A stretch of 64,000 bases of DNA from Paraprevotella clara YIT 11840 (GCF_000233955.1 NZ_JH376599.1:126277-190276); one strand, 5' to 3'; numbered from the stretch's first letter, positions 38,716-49,985 are shown. Numbers and translations are program-made. Notes: generated by a model from the sequence alone, not told the origin.

Positions 38716-40344
38716 ATGATACAAAATAAAATATGGAGATGGCCGTTGGCATGCGCCTTGGCATTTTCTGCTGCGGCTTGGAGCGAGGCGGTGTCTTTGG
38801 AAAGGAACCAAGCCGAAGTGCAGGCTGTAACGTTTAAGAATCCGGTGGTCTGGGCTGATGTGCCCGACCCCGATGTGATTCGTGTGGGTGATTATTTTTA
38901 TATGGTGAGCACGACCATGCACCTGATGCCTGGTGCGCCGGTGATGCGTTCCAGAGATTTGGTGAATTGGGAAACGGTAAGCTATCTTTTCGATGAACTG
39001 CATGAAACACCGAAGTACGATATGGAGGAAGGTACAGTGTATGGACGTGGGCAGTGGGCCACTTCCATCCGTTACCATGACGGTAAATTTTATGCTTTGT
39101 TTTCTCCCAATGACGTACCTTACCGTTCCTTTGTATATACAACGGACGACCCGGCTAAAGGGTGGACTTTGCACAGTCGCATGAAGCATTTCCATGATGC
39201 TTCATTGTTTTTCGACGATGACGGACGAGTGTATGTTTTTTATGGTACTGGGCAGCTCACGGAGTTGGAAGCAGACTTGTCCGGTGTGAAAGAAGGTGGG
39301 GTGGATATGACCTTGCAGGTTCGCGATGAGGAAGAGAAAGGTTTGCTGGAAGGTAGCCGCGTAATCAAACATGACGGGAAATATTATCTCCTGATGATTT
39401 CTTGGCCCAATGGTGGTAAACGCCGTCAATTATGTTATCGGGCTGATAAGATTACCGGACCATACGAAAAGAAGGTCATTCTGTGCGATAATTTTGCCGG
39501 TTTCCCCTATGTGGGACAGGGAACGATTGTGGACGATGCCAAGGGGAATTGGTATGGTGTGATTTTCCAAGACCGGGGCGGCGTAGGACGTGTGCTGACA
39601 TTGTCTCCCTGTCATTGGATAGACGGTTGGCCTATGTTGGGTGATGAAGACGGGCGGGTACCCGAAACGATGGAAGTTCCAGTGAAAGGAGGACCGGTCA
39701 TCCCCTTGGTCGTAGGCGATGAGTTCGACGGGGATAAGCTGAAGATGGAGTGGCAGTGGAACCACAACCCCGTGGATGAGGCTTGGACACTGAAAGAACA
39801 CAAAGGATTCCTACGTTTGAAAACCAATAAGGTCGTGTCTAATCTGTATGAGGCCCGTAATACGCTTACCCAAAGGATGGAAGGGCCGGAATGTAGTGGA
39901 AGTCTTGCATTGGAGGTCGGTGGAATGAAGGACGGCGACCGTGCCGGTTTGGCTGCATTCAACGGACACTCCGGTATTCTTACGGTAGAGAAAGAAGGGA
40001 AAGATTTGTTCTTGGTGATGAGTGAGGAAGTCGTTTCGTTGACGGATAAGGAGAAGAAAGTCACTGGGGTAGAACGTAAAGAATGCGCCCGAGTGAAGCT
40101 TCCCCGTACAAAGAAAGTGTATCTGCGTGTCGATGCGGATTTCCGTTTGAAACGGGATATAGCAGAGTTTTATTACAGCATGGACGGCAAGGATTGGACG
40201 AAGATCGGTTCGGATTTCAGAATGCTTTTCGATTACCGGAAGCTTTTTATGGGTACGAAGTTCGGGATATTCAATTATGCTACGAAGTCGGCTGGAGGTT
40301 ACGTGGATGTAGACTATTTCCGGTATGAAAAAGCCGAAAAGTGA
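38716..40344 (+). CDS. GH43 beta-xylosidase-like enzyme with C-terminal beta-sandwich
   Basis: A 542-residue exported enzyme, of the longer GH43 class (GH43_12-like). Propeller motifs: WADVPDPDVIRVGDYFYMVSTT (base Asp), FHDASLFFDDDGRVYVFYG (second Asp), and LLEGSRVIKHDGKYYLLMIS (acid Glu). From about residue 340 a concanavalin-like beta-sandwich (GH43 C2 / DUF1349 type) starts with GDEFDGDKLKMEWQWNHNP. This fold in related enzymes closes the active site of beta-xylosidases and some arabinofuranosidases. An unusually good Shine-Dalgarno, AGGAGG at 38703-38708, lies 7 bases before the ATG. It is distinct from the other three GH43 genes. Confidence 0.9.
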   Translation: MIQNKIWRWPLACALAFSAAAWSEAVSLERNQAEVQAVTFKNPVVWADVPDPDVIRVGDYFYMVSTTMHLMPGAPVMRSRDLVNWETVSYLFDELHETPKYDMEEGTVYGRGQWATSIRYHDGKFYALFSPNDVPYRSFVYTTDDPAKGWTLHSRMKHFHDASLFFDDDGRVYVFYGTGQLTELEADLSGVKEGGVDMTLQVRDEEEKGLLEGSRVIKHDGKYYLLMISWPNGGKRRQLCYRADKITGPYEKKVILCDNFAGFPYVGQGTIVDDAKGNWYGVIFQDRGGVGRVLTLSPCHWIDGWPMLGDEDGRVPETMEVPVKGGPVIPLVVGDEFDGDKLKMEWQWNHNPVDEAWTLKEHKGFLRLKTNKVVSNLYEARNTLTQRMEGPECSGSLALEVGGMKDGDRAGLAAFNGHSGILTVEKEGKDLFLVMSEEVVSLTDKEKKVTGVERKECARVKLPRTKKVYLRVDADFRLKRDIAEFYYSMDGKDWTKIGSDFRMLFDYRKLFMGTKFGIFNYATKSAGGYVDVDYFRYEKAEK

Positions 40345-40405
40345 AAATCGCGATTAAGCGAGCGCAGAGGAAAGCTTGCTTGCCTCTGCCGAGCGGGAGC
40401 GATTT
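40345..40405. repeat. Palindromic REP-like intergenic hairpin
   Basis: Nested stems: outer AAATCGC (40345-40351) with GCGATTT (40399-40405), inner GCAGAGG (40364-40370) with CCTCTGC (40383-40389), each flanked by CGAGCG. It begins one base after the GH43 stop codon. It looks like a dispersed Bacteroidales extragenic repeat and may stabilise or attenuate the message; there is no T-run. Confidence 0.6.
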
Positions 40406-40435
40406 ATGCAAAAAGTTAGTGAGATTGAAGAATAA

Positions 40436-41317
<882 letters not shown>

Positions 41318-41330
41318 AAATTGGAACTAT

Positions 41331-42164
41331 ATGCAAATGAACAAACTTTTAGGAACTTGCCTGCTCTGTGCTTGGGCATGGGGACAGCTGGCGAACGCGC
41401 AAGAGAGCATCAAGGTGGGCGACACGACCCGTAACATGATTACATACGCTCCCGAAGGGCTGCCTTACAATCCGCCTTTAGTCATTTCACTGCACGGACT
41501 GAACCAGGATGCCAACTATCAGAAAGGGCAGGCAAATTGGGAGGCCGTGGCTGATACGGCCAAGTTCGTGGTGGTCTATCCCAATGGAGTCAACAAGGCT
41601 TGGGACATATCCGGCGATACGGATATAAAGTTCTTGGAGACGATTATCGACACGATGTACAATCGTTATCATATCGACCGTAACCGGGTGTACCTGTCCG
41701 GCTTTTCCATGGGTGGTATGATGACATATCATGCTATGGCACGGATGAGTGATAAGATTGCGGCCTTCGGTCCGGTGAGCGGTATTCCCGTAGACTACCG
41801 TAATCCTTCCGGCGGACGTGCCGTACCCGTCATCCATACGCATGGTACAGCCGATAATGTGGTATATTATAATGGAGATGCCAATCATCCGGACGGAGGA
41901 TACGGAAGTATACCGGATTACGTGAAAAAGTGGGCGGCTTTTGACGGCTGTAACATGACTCCGGAGGTCATTAAGCCTTATCCCTCCGATAAGCCGAACT
42001 CTGTGGCCGATTATACCCGATATACCGGTGGAAAAGACGGTGTGGAGGTCGTGCTCATTTCGATAGAGGGCAAAGGACATTGGCATTCCAACGACCCGGC
42101 CAGTGTCATGACGACGGAGGAAATATGGAATTTCTGCAAGCGTTATTCGTTGGGGGAGAAGTAA
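41331..42164 (+). CDS. CE1/PHB-depolymerase-like esterase
   Basis: A 277-residue exported alpha/beta-hydrolase of the LpqC/esterase-PHB family. Signal peptide is followed by LPYNPPLVISLHGLNQDANYQ (oxyanion hole), nucleophile elbow LSGFSMGGMMTYHAMAR, acid-region HTHGTADNVVYYNG, and a His in EGKGHWHSNDP. Similar proteins are acetyl xylan or feruloyl esterases. With the 33597 and 40460 genes it makes three esterases in one operon, pointing to a heavily acylated substrate. Start is either ATG 41331 or ATG 41337. Confidence 0.82.
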   Translation: MQMNKLLGTCLLCAWAWGQLANAQESIKVGDTTRNMITYAPEGLPYNPPLVISLHGLNQDANYQKGQANWEAVADTAKFVVVYPNGVNKAWDISGDTDIKFLETIIDTMYNRYHIDRNRVYLSGFSMGGMMTYHAMARMSDKIAAFGPVSGIPVDYRNPSGGRAVPVIHTHGTADNVVYYNGDANHPDGGYGSIPDYVKKWAAFDGCNMTPEVIKPYPSDKPNSVADYTRYTGGKDGVEVVLISIEGKGHWHSNDPASVMTTEEIWNFCKRYSLGEK

Positions 42165-42243
42165 ATCTCGCGACGGTAACATTAGAAGATAAAAAGGGTT
42201 GGGAATTTTTTCTGTATTTTAGGGCTAAAAACACTTATTTATA

Positions 42244-42251
42244 TATCTTTG
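42244..42251 (+). promoter_or_regulatory. -7 box before the GH95 gene
   Basis: TATCTTTG, a full consensus match 34 bases upstream of the GH95 ATG. No operator-type direct repeat stands at the distance seen at the other promoters, so this one may be constitutive or internal. Confidence 0.55.
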
Positions 42252-42285
42252 CAAGAGGTTAGGAAATATTGAAAAATCAAGTACG

Positions 42286-44709
42286 ATGAAAAAGAATTTA
42301 TTAGGGGTGCTACTCCTCTTATGTAGTAGTGTGGCATGGGCCGGAGAACTGAAACTCTGGTACAGCAAGCCTGCTAAGGATTGGACGGAGGCTTTGCCCG
42401 TGGGTAATTCCAGATTGGGAGCTATGGTGTATGGCGGCACGGGACGCGAAGAATTGCAGTTGAACGAAGAGACGTTCTGGGCAGGTGGCCCTTACGACAA
42501 TAATAACACAAACGCGCTGTACGTCTTGCCGGTGGTGCGGAATCTGATATTTCAGGGAAAGACACGCGAAGCCCAACAATTGGTCGATGCCAATTTCTTG
42601 GCACACAAGGACGGTATGAGTTATCTGACGATGGGAAGTCTTTTCTTGGATTTCCCGGGACATGAGGAGGCTACGGAATTTTACCGTGATTTGAACATAG
42701 AGGATGCCACGGCTACCACCCGTTACAAAGTGGATGGAGTGACTTATACCCGCAGGGTGTTTGCCTCTTTCACGGACAGCGTGATTGTGGTGCGCCTACA
42801 GGCCGACAAAGCCGGAGCTTTGGCTTTCACGGTGAGCTACGATGCTCCTTTAAAGCATGAGGTCAGCGCCGAAGGAGACCTGCTTACCATCACTTGTGAG
42901 GGAAAAGACCAAGAAGGCGTAAAGGCTGCTTTGCGTGCCGAGTGCCGTGTGAAAGTGGTCAGCGACGGCCAGACGATCACCGAGGGAAAAAATTTGAAGG
43001 TGACTGGTGCCACGGAAGCCACGCTTTACTTGTCGGCTGCTACGAATTACGTGAACTATCACGATGTGAGCGGAGATGCGGCAGCCCGTGCCGACTGTTG
43101 TTTGCAGCGTGCCGTTCAGATACCTTATAAGAAAGCTTTGGAAAACCATGTGGCTTATTACCGGAAGTTGTTCGGGCGGGTGCAGTTGGACTTGGGTGTG
43201 ACGGCAGCTTCGTCGAAAGAGACGACGTTGCGTATCCGGGACTTCAGTCAAGGAAACGACCCGTCGTTGGCTACCCTTTTGTTCCAATATGGCCGTTATT
43301 TGTTGATTTCCTCTTCACAGCCCGGTGGACAACCTGCCAATCTGCAAGGCATCTGGAATCGCAGTACGAATGCCCCTTGGGACAGCAAATATACCATCAA
43401 TATCAATACCGAGATGAACTACTGGCTGGCCGAAGTGGCTAACTTGAGTGAGATGCACCAGCCTTTGTTCTCCATGTTGGAAGACTTGTCCGTGACAGGA
43501 GCGAAAACGGCGCGTGAAATGTATGGTTGCGGGGGCTGGGTGGCTCACCATAACACCGACCTTTGGCGTATCTGCGGCGTGGTGGATTTTGCGGCGGCTG
43601 GTATGTGGCCGAGCGGAGGTGCATGGTTGGCCCAGCATCTGTGGCAACACTACCTGTTCACTGCGGATAAAGATTTCCTGAAAACCTATTATCCGGTATT
43701 GAAGGGTACGGCTCGTTTCTTTTTGGATTTCCTCGTCGAACATCCTTCCTACAAGTGGTGGGTGGTGGCTCCTTCGGTGTCGCCCGAGCACGGTCCGGTA
43801 ACGGCAGGTTGCACCATGGATAATCAAATCGTGTTCGATGCCCTACGCAACACTTTGCTGGCTTCTGAGATTGTGGGCGATGATGCCGCCTTCCGCGATT
43901 CTCTGGCGCAGATGCTCGACAAGCTGCCCCCCATGCAAGTCGGGCGGCACGGCCAGTTGCAGGAATGGCTTCAGGATGTGGACGACCCGAAGGACGAGCA
44001 TCGCCACATTTCCCATCTTTATGGCCTTTATCCCAGTAATCAGGTTTCTCCGTTCTTGTACCCCGAACTATTTCGGGCAGCCCGTACCACATTGGAACAG
44101 CGTGGAGACAAGGCTACCGGGTGGAGCATTGGTTGGAAAATCAACTTCTGGGCACGCATGTTGGACGGTAATCATGCCTATCGTCTGATAAGCAACATGC
44201 TTCAGTTGCTGCCCAGTGATGCCGTAGCGAATGAATATCCCGAAGGGCGCACCTATCCCAATATGTTCGATGCCCATCCACCTTTCCAAATCGACGGAAA
44301 CTTCGGAGCGGCTGCCGGCATTGCCGAAATGCTGTTGCAAAGCCACGACGGGGCGGTGCATCTGTTACCGGCCTTGCCCGATGTGTGGAAAGAAGGCAGC
44401 GTGAAAGGTTTGCGGGCACGTGGAGGTTACGAAGTGGATATGGAGTGGACAGATGGCCGTCTGTCTGAGGCTACCGTACGTTCCACCGTGGGCGGCACGC
44501 TTCGCCTGCGTTCCTATGTGCCTTTGAAGGGTAAGGGTTTGCGGAAGGCATCAGGCGCATGTCCTAATGAAATGTTGTCACCGGCCGACATCAAAGAACC
44601 CTTGTTCTCTTCCGAGTTGAAAGACCGTCCGCAAGTGTCCGTGCCCGAAGTGTATGAATATGATGTGCAGACCCGGCCCGGAAAAACTTATAAATTCCGT
44701 GCTGGGTAA
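42286..44709 (+). CDS. GH95 alpha-L-fucosidase/alpha-L-galactosidase
   Basis: An 807-residue exported inverting glycosidase of family GH95. Signal peptide [19 protein letters not shown]. Motifs: [28 protein letters not shown] at the N-terminal beta domain; [29 protein letters not shown] (Asn residues that activate water); [16 protein letters not shown] (catalytic acid Glu in QEW); and [18 protein letters not shown]. Some Bacteroides GH95 enzymes in complex-xylan loci act as alpha-L-galactosidases, and given this neighbourhood that is a serious alternative to fucosidase. The discriminating residue cannot be judged here without alignment. Confidence 0.92.
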   Translation: MKKNLLGVLLLLCSSVAWAGELKLWYSKPAKDWTEALPVGNSRLGAMVYGGTGREELQLNEETFWAGGPYDNNNTNALYVLPVVRNLIFQGKTREAQQLVDANFLAHKDGMSYLTMGSLFLDFPGHEEATEFYRDLNIEDATATTRYKVDGVTYTRRVFASFTDSVIVVRLQADKAGALAFTVSYDAPLKHEVSAEGDLLTITCEGKDQEGVKAALRAECRVKVVSDGQTITEGKNLKVTGATEATLYLSAATNYVNYHDVSGDAAARADCCLQRAVQIPYKKALENHVAYYRKLFGRVQLDLGVTAASSKETTLRIRDFSQGNDPSLATLLFQYGRYLLISSSQPGGQPANLQGIWNRSTNAPWDSKYTININTEMNYWLAEVANLSEMHQPLFSMLEDLSVTGAKTAREMYGCGGWVAHHNTDLWRICGVVDFAAAGMWPSGGAWLAQHLWQHYLFTADKDFLKTYYPVLKGTARFFLDFLVEHPSYKWWVVAPSVSPEHGPVTAGCTMDNQIVFDALRNTLLASEIVGDDAAFRDSLAQMLDKLPPMQVGRHGQLQEWLQDVDDPKDEHRHISHLYGLYPSNQVSPFLYPELFRAARTTLEQRGDKATGWSIGWKINFWARMLDGNHAYRLISNMLQLLPSDAVANEYPEGRTYPNMFDAHPPFQIDGNFGAAAGIAEMLLQSHDGAVHLLPALPDVWKEGSVKGLRARGGYEVDMEWTDGRLSEATVRSTVGGTLRLRSYVPLKGKGLRKASGACPNEMLSPADIKEPLFSSELKDRPQVSVPEVYEYDVQTRPGKTYKFRAG

Positions 44710-44770
44710 AGCATGGAATGGATGTTTGTTTGTAAAAGGTTTGTCTGTGCCGGATGAGTGTCCTGAAATT

Positions 44771-44836
44771 GATTTTTCATTCGCCTGAGATTGAAAAATC
44801 GTTCTCAGCCGAATGGAAAATCAATCTCAGGAGAAT
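44771..44836. repeat. Intergenic hairpin related to the 23179 tandem repeats
   Basis: Inverted repeat ATTCGCCTGAGATTGA (44779-44794) with TCAATCTCAGGAGAAT (44821-44836), one mismatch. It shares GATTTTTCATTC (44771-44782 and 23232-23243) and TCTCAGCCGAATG (44803-44815 and 23198-23210) with the palindromic element upstream of the HTCS gene. The rest of the 233-base gap between GH95 and GH2 shows nothing recognisable. Confidence 0.65.
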
Positions 44837-44942
44837 AAAATGCAGTTTGGCGCACTTTTTCAAGTGTTTGGTTATGAGGGCTTTTGTTTTTTATCTGGCG
44901 AAACCTTTATGTACTTTTATATTCATATAATAAAGTGTAAGG

Positions 44943-47534
44943 ATGAAAAAAGCAATATGGATAGGGTGGTGTTGGCTTTGTGGGGTCGTTTGGGGAGTGC
45001 AGGCCATGAATACGGATGGCCGGGAGGTGGTGAATCTGAACCGTGAATGGACATACCAACGGGGCGACCATCCGGGGGCGGAACGGACTGATTATGACGA
45101 TTCGGCATGGGAGCATATCGGATTGCCTCATTCGTTCAGCATACCTTATTTCCTATGGAAAGATTTCTATACCGGTTACGGTTGGTATCGTAGGACCGTG
45201 GTGTTGGATAAGGAAGATTTGGAACGGGAAATATTTTTGGAATTCGATGGCGTGTTCCAAGTGGCGGAAGTGTATATGAATGGTCACTTGGCTGGTACGC
45301 ACGAAGGGGGCTACACCGGTTTCAACGTACGCCTCACGCCCTACGTGAAAGAGGGAGAGAACAACATTGCCGTAAGGGTAAACAATCTGTGGCGGGGCGA
45401 CGTGGCTCCGCGCGGCGGCGAACATGTGTTCAGTGGAGGCATCTACCGCAACGTGCGTTTGGTGAAGAAGCCCTCCGTGCACATGGATTGGTATGGCACG
45501 TTTGTGACGACACCTACCTTGGCCGCGCATAAGGGACGTTCATCGTCGGTACGTGTACAGACCGATGTGCGAAATATGGCGGACGAGGGAGGAGCATACG
45601 AATTGAGAGTACAGGTATTGGATGAGAACCGGCGCATCGTGACCGAACATAAAGCTGTCCGGCGCGTGGAAGCACAAAGTTCGGTACAGTTCGACTTAGT
45701 GACCGATGAAATAGAGGGCGTGGCTTTGTGGCATCCGTCGCATCCTCACCTGTATTCGGTGGTGTGTAGCCTGTACAAAGGGCGTAAATTGGTGGATAGT
45801 GAAGAAGTGGCGTTCGGTTTCCGTTGGTTTGAGTGGACGGCCGACAAAGGTTTCTTTTTGAACGGGAAGCATTTCTTTTTCCGGGGTGCGAATGTACATC
45901 AGGATCATGCCGGATGGGGAGACGCTGTCACTGAGGAAGCTATGCGCCGCGACGTACGGATGATGAAGGAAGTCGGTTTTGACATGATTCGCGGTAGCCA
46001 TTATCCCCATGCTCCGGCTTTTTCGGACGCTTGTGACCGTGAGGGCATGCTCTTTTGGTCTGAAGTCTCGTTTTGGGGTACGGCCGGCCCGAAAGTGGAT
46101 GGCGGCTGGACGGCCAGTGCTTATCCCGTGAAGGAACAAGACATCGAGGGATTTGAGCGGAATGTGCTCAGGCAGTTGGAAGAGATGATACGCATTCACC
46201 GCAATCACCCTTCTGTGTTCGTATGGAGCATGTGTAACGAACCTTTCTTTACCGACGGGAAGACCATTCCGGGAGTTAAGTCGCTCTTGAAAAAGATGGT
46301 AGATACCGCTCATCGGCTTGACCCTACGCGCAAGGCCGCCGTGGGAGGGGCCCAACGGCCGTTGGGAAAAGACCGTATAGACGGGATTGGGGATGTGGCC
46401 GGATATAATGGTGATGGAGCGAACATCGCAGACTTCCAACAGCCCGGCATTCCCAGCGTGGTGACGGAGTACGGCAGTACGACCGCCGGGCGGCCCGGCA
46501 AATATATGGCCGGTTGGGGCGATTTGGGCCGGGACGAAGGTTGGAAAGGCCGTGAATGGAGAAGCGGACAGGCGATTTGGTGCGGGTTCGACCATGGTAG
46601 TCTTTTCGGAGAAAACATGGCGCGGATGGGTATCGTGGATTATTTTCGCCTTCCCAAGCGTGCGTGGTATTGGTATCGCAATGAATATGGACATGAGGTG
46701 CCTCCTGCGTGGCCGCAAGAAGGAGTACCCGCGCGTCTCCGTCTGGAAGCTTCGAAAACAACAGACATTTTGGCCGATGGTACGGACGATGTGCAATTAG
46801 TGGTTACGGTGTTGGACCGAGACGGGCGTGAGTTAAGTAATAGTCCGGATGTCACACTTTCCGTGCTTTCGGGGCCGGGAGAGTTCCCGACGGGGCGTTC
46901 CATCACTTTTTCTGCCGATAGCGACATACGGATTGCAGACGGTAAGGCAGCCATGGCCTTGCGGGCCTATTATGCCGGACATACGGTAGTGGAGGCATCC
47001 TCGTCCGGATTGGAATCCGGGCGTGTGCAACTGGAATTTACAGGTGCGCCGGAGTATGAAGAAGGCAAGTCCGTCCAGGTTCTTTCGCGCCCGTATGTAC
47101 GCTTTGCTACCCATCGTGTGAAGCCTGAACTACAGACTTACGGCCCGAATAGTCCTACTTTTGCCAGTACTTCGGCCGAAGGGTATTCTCCGGGTAGGGC
47201 TACCGATGGAAATAATTCCACTTATTGGAAACCGAAAGAAAGCGATGCGGCTCCCTATTTGACATTAGACGTAGAGCGTACGTTGGATTTGTATGGCGTG
47301 AGCGTCCTTTTTGCAGAGCATTATGTCGGGACGTTCAAAGTGGAGTTGTCGGCGGATCAAGTGAATTGGGAAATCATGCCGTCGGTCGGGGAATGGGAAG
47401 ATGCTTGGTGGAAATCGGCTTGGAAAAGACCGGTGAAGGCTCGTTTTATCCGTTTTTCTTTTCCAGACGGTCCGCAAAGAAAATGTCCGGCTTTAGCTGA
47501 AGTGGAAGTGCAAGGAATATTACCGACTTTTTGA
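44943..47534 (+). CDS. GH2 beta-galactosidase-type glycosidase with C-terminal discoidin-like CBM
   Basis: An 863-residue exported enzyme. Signal peptide MKKAIWIGWCWLCGVVWGVQA; jelly-roll sugar-binding domain with LPHSFSIPY and GYGWYRRTVVLDKEDL; immunoglobulin-like domain; TIM barrel with the GH2 acid/base Glu in HPSVFVWSMCNEPFF and nucleophile Glu in SVVTEYGSTT. After the barrel comes a Big-like domain (SKTTDILADGTDDVQLVVTV) and an F5/8 type C module (SPGRATDGNNSTYWKPKES, about 730-860). Probably removes beta-linked galactose from side chains; other GH2 activities remain possible. Catalytic residues are intact. Confidence 0.9.
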   Translation: MKKAIWIGWCWLCGVVWGVQAMNTDGREVVNLNREWTYQRGDHPGAERTDYDDSAWEHIGLPHSFSIPYFLWKDFYTGYGWYRRTVVLDKEDLEREIFLEFDGVFQVAEVYMNGHLAGTHEGGYTGFNVRLTPYVKEGENNIAVRVNNLWRGDVAPRGGEHVFSGGIYRNVRLVKKPSVHMDWYGTFVTTPTLAAHKGRSSSVRVQTDVRNMADEGGAYELRVQVLDENRRIVTEHKAVRRVEAQSSVQFDLVTDEIEGVALWHPSHPHLYSVVCSLYKGRKLVDSEEVAFGFRWFEWTADKGFFLNGKHFFFRGANVHQDHAGWGDAVTEEAMRRDVRMMKEVGFDMIRGSHYPHAPAFSDACDREGMLFWSEVSFWGTAGPKVDGGWTASAYPVKEQDIEGFERNVLRQLEEMIRIHRNHPSVFVWSMCNEPFFTDGKTIPGVKSLLKKMVDTAHRLDPTRKAAVGGAQRPLGKDRIDGIGDVAGYNGDGANIADFQQPGIPSVVTEYGSTTAGRPGKYMAGWGDLGRDEGWKGREWRSGQAIWCGFDHGSLFGENMARMGIVDYFRLPKRAWYWYRNEYGHEVPPAWPQEGVPARLRLEASKTTDILADGTDDVQLVVTVLDRDGRELSNSPDVTLSVLSGPGEFPTGRSITFSADSDIRIADGKAAMALRAYYAGHTVVEASSSGLESGRVQLEFTGAPEYEEGKSVQVLSRPYVRFATHRVKPELQTYGPNSPTFASTSAEGYSPGRATDGNNSTYWKPKESDAAPYLTLDVERTLDLYGVSVLFAEHYVGTFKVELSADQVNWEIMPSVGEWEDAWWKSAWKRPVKARFIRFSFPDGPQRKCPALAEVEVQGILPTF

Positions 47535-47624
47535 AATATTTCCGAAAAAGTCGTATATTCGTGCGTGAAAAGCTATATTCTTATAAATTAACGCTGTAAA
47601 ATCCAATATTAATAGGAAGTATAT

Positions 47625-49985
47625 ATGAATGTATTAAGATCATTATGTTCGGCATCGCTGTTGCTTGTATGGGTCTCGGCGAATGCCCGGATTCCGGTGA
47701 AAGTGGAGACTTTCCCGTTGAACGACGTTAGATTGACGCAAAGTCCGTTCAAACATGCGGAGGATTTGGACGTCCGTTATTTACTCGGGTTGGATCCCGA
47801 CCGTCTTTTGGCGCCTTATTTGAAAGGTGCAGGATTAGAACCGAAAGCTGATAATTATACCAACTGGGAAAATACGGGTCTGGACGGTCATATCGGGGGA
47901 CATTACGTTTCGGCGCTTTCCTATATGTATGCCGCCACCGGAGACGAAGAAATCAAACAGAGGTTGGACTACATGTTGTCCGAATTGAAACGTGCCCAAG
48001 ACGCTGCCGGTGACGGTTACTTGTGTGGCGCACCGAACGGACGTAAAATATGGGAAGCTGTGTCTAAAGGGGACATCCAAGCTTCCTCTTTCGGACTGAA
48101 TGGAGGATGGGTACCGTTGTACAATATCCATAAGACTTATGCCGGTTTGCGGGATGCTTACCTTTTGGCGGGAAGTAAGGAGGCGCGTGACATGTTGGTA
48201 AAGTTGACCGATTGGATGATGAATCTGACGAAAGACCTGAGCGACGAACAGATACAGGACATGTTGCGCAGCGAACACGGGGGATTGAACGAGGTGTTTG
48301 CCGATGTGGCCGACTTGACGGGAAAGGACAACTATTTGCAACTGGCTCGCCGTTTCTCGCACCGTGAGATTCTCGACCCGCTGTTGGAACATGAAGACCG
48401 ACTGACAGGCAAGCATGCCAATACCCAAATCCCGAAAGTCATCGGTTACAAGCGCATAGCGGACTTGCAAGGCGATGAGGGTTGGGACGATGCGGCACGT
48501 TTCTTTTGGGAGACGGTGGTGGAGCGGCGCAGCATCTCTATCGGCGGCAACAGTGTGCGTGAGCATTTCCATCCTTCGGAGGATTTCTCCAGTATGCTGA
48601 CGAGCGAGCAGGGGCCTGAGACCTGTAATACGTATAATATGCTGCGGCTGACCAAAATGTTGTACCAGACCAGTGCGGACGTACATTATATGGACTATTA
48701 CGAACGGGCGTTGTACAATCACATTTTGTCTACCATAGATCCGGTGCAGGGAGGTTTCGTATATTTTACGCCGATGCGTTCGGGGCATTATCGGGTATAT
48801 TCCCAACCGCAGACGAGTTTCTGGTGTTGTGTGGGCTCCGGAATGGAAAACCATGCCAAATACGGAGAGATGATTTACGGCCACAGCGAGGATGAACTGT
48901 ATGTCAACCTGTTTATTCCTTCGGTGTTGCAGTGGGGGAAGGTGCGCGTGGAGCAACTCACGGGTTTCCCTTATGAAGAGGCTACCACCCTTCACCTGTC
49001 GTGCGGTAAGGCGAAAGAGTTCACGGTGAAGTTCCGTGTGCCGGAGTGGACGGACGTTTCCCAGATGGAACTGACGGTGAACGGGACGGCTCAACCCGTG
49101 TCGGTATCCGGCGGTTATGTGACGGTAAGCCGCAAATGGGCCGATGGAGACGAAGTGCGGCTGACGTTGCCGATGTCTTTGCGTGTGGCCGCTCTGCCCG
49201 ATGGTTCGGATAACTATTCTTTTATGTACGGCCCAATAGTGTTGGCTTCGCGCATGGGGAAACAGGAGCAGGTAGGTCTGTTTGCTGATGATAGCCGTGG
49301 AGGACATGTGGCTTCCGGTCCGCAGTGGCCTTTGCAGGATATGCCGGTCATTGTAGGTGACAAAGACGACCTTTTATCCCATATCGAGAAGGTGGAAGGA
49401 AAGCCGTTGGAGTTCAAACTTCGTGGGGTGTATCCCGAACGTTATGAAGGAATGACGTTAGAGCCGTTCAATTGCCTGTATGAATGCCGTTACATGGTGT
49501 ATTGGCCGGTGATTTCTCCCGATAAGCTGAAAGCCCAGCAGGAGGCTTTGGCTCGTTCGGAACGGGAGAAGAACGAACTGGAGGCTGCTACTGCGGATAA
49601 GGTTATCTGTGGGGAACAGCAGCCGGAGAGCGATCATTTCATCAGGTCGGAGCAGTCACGTAACGGAAGCCACAACGACCGCCATTGGCGTGACGCTACC
49701 GGAAAGGGTTGGTTCTCGTACCGCATGAAAACGAATGGACGTGATGTGTCCCGTTTGCGTGTGGAGTACGAGGGGGGTATGGCTGATACGGACGCTTTGG
49801 TTATGGTAGAAGAACGTACGGTCGGTATGCTAAGTCCGGTGGATGGACGAGGGATGAAAACGGCGTATTTCGATTTGCCGGACGAGATGGACGGGAAGGA
49901 CGTTCTGACCGTCAAAATCACTCCTTCGGAGAAGAAAGCCACTCCTCGCGTGTATGAGGTAAGGCTGATGACGGCAAAGAAGTAG
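47625..49985 (+). CDS. GH127 beta-L-arabinofuranosidase-type enzyme (DUF1680)
   Basis: A 786-residue exported enzyme with an (alpha/alpha)6 barrel. Sequence EQGPETCNTYNM places Glu332 and Cys334, and SFWCCVGSGMENH places Cys401 and Cys402; these match the Zn-binding Glu/Cys set and cysteine nucleophile of the characterised Bifidobacterium GH127 enzyme. YTNWENTGLDGHIGGHYVSALSYMYAATGD near residue 75 is another family motif. The C-terminal extension (from about 640) is a beta-sandwich (DUF4986/DUF6805-like). It should remove beta-L-arabinofuranose, though some relatives act on other sugars. Last gene of this block, followed by a strong bidirectional terminator. Confidence 0.92.
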   Translation: MNVLRSLCSASLLLVWVSANARIPVKVETFPLNDVRLTQSPFKHAEDLDVRYLLGLDPDRLLAPYLKGAGLEPKADNYTNWENTGLDGHIGGHYVSALSYMYAATGDEEIKQRLDYMLSELKRAQDAAGDGYLCGAPNGRKIWEAVSKGDIQASSFGLNGGWVPLYNIHKTYAGLRDAYLLAGSKEARDMLVKLTDWMMNLTKDLSDEQIQDMLRSEHGGLNEVFADVADLTGKDNYLQLARRFSHREILDPLLEHEDRLTGKHANTQIPKVIGYKRIADLQGDEGWDDAARFFWETVVERRSISIGGNSVREHFHPSEDFSSMLTSEQGPETCNTYNMLRLTKMLYQTSADVHYMDYYERALYNHILSTIDPVQGGFVYFTPMRSGHYRVYSQPQTSFWCCVGSGMENHAKYGEMIYGHSEDELYVNLFIPSVLQWGKVRVEQLTGFPYEEATTLHLSCGKAKEFTVKFRVPEWTDVSQMELTVNGTAQPVSVSGGYVTVSRKWADGDEVRLTLPMSLRVAALPDGSDNYSFMYGPIVLASRMGKQEQVGLFADDSRGGHVASGPQWPLQDMPVIVGDKDDLLSHIEKVEGKPLEFKLRGVYPERYEGMTLEPFNCLYECRYMVYWPVISPDKLKAQQEALARSEREKNELEAATADKVICGEQQPESDHFIRSEQSRNGSHNDRHWRDATGKGWFSYRMKTNGRDVSRLRVEYEGGMADTDALVMVEERTVGMLSPVDGRGMKTAYFDLPDEMDGKDVLTVKITPSEKKATPRVYEVRLMTAKK

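Noticed and set aside
42165-42243. GTAACATT near 42172 as a seventh HTCS operator before GH95
   Set aside because: Only one half-site is present; no partner at 21 bp and wrong distance to the -7 box.
44813-45046. A 77-codon frame overlapping the GH2 start
   Set aside because: It begins in the hairpin repeat, overlaps the GH2 signal peptide in another frame and has no protein-like features.
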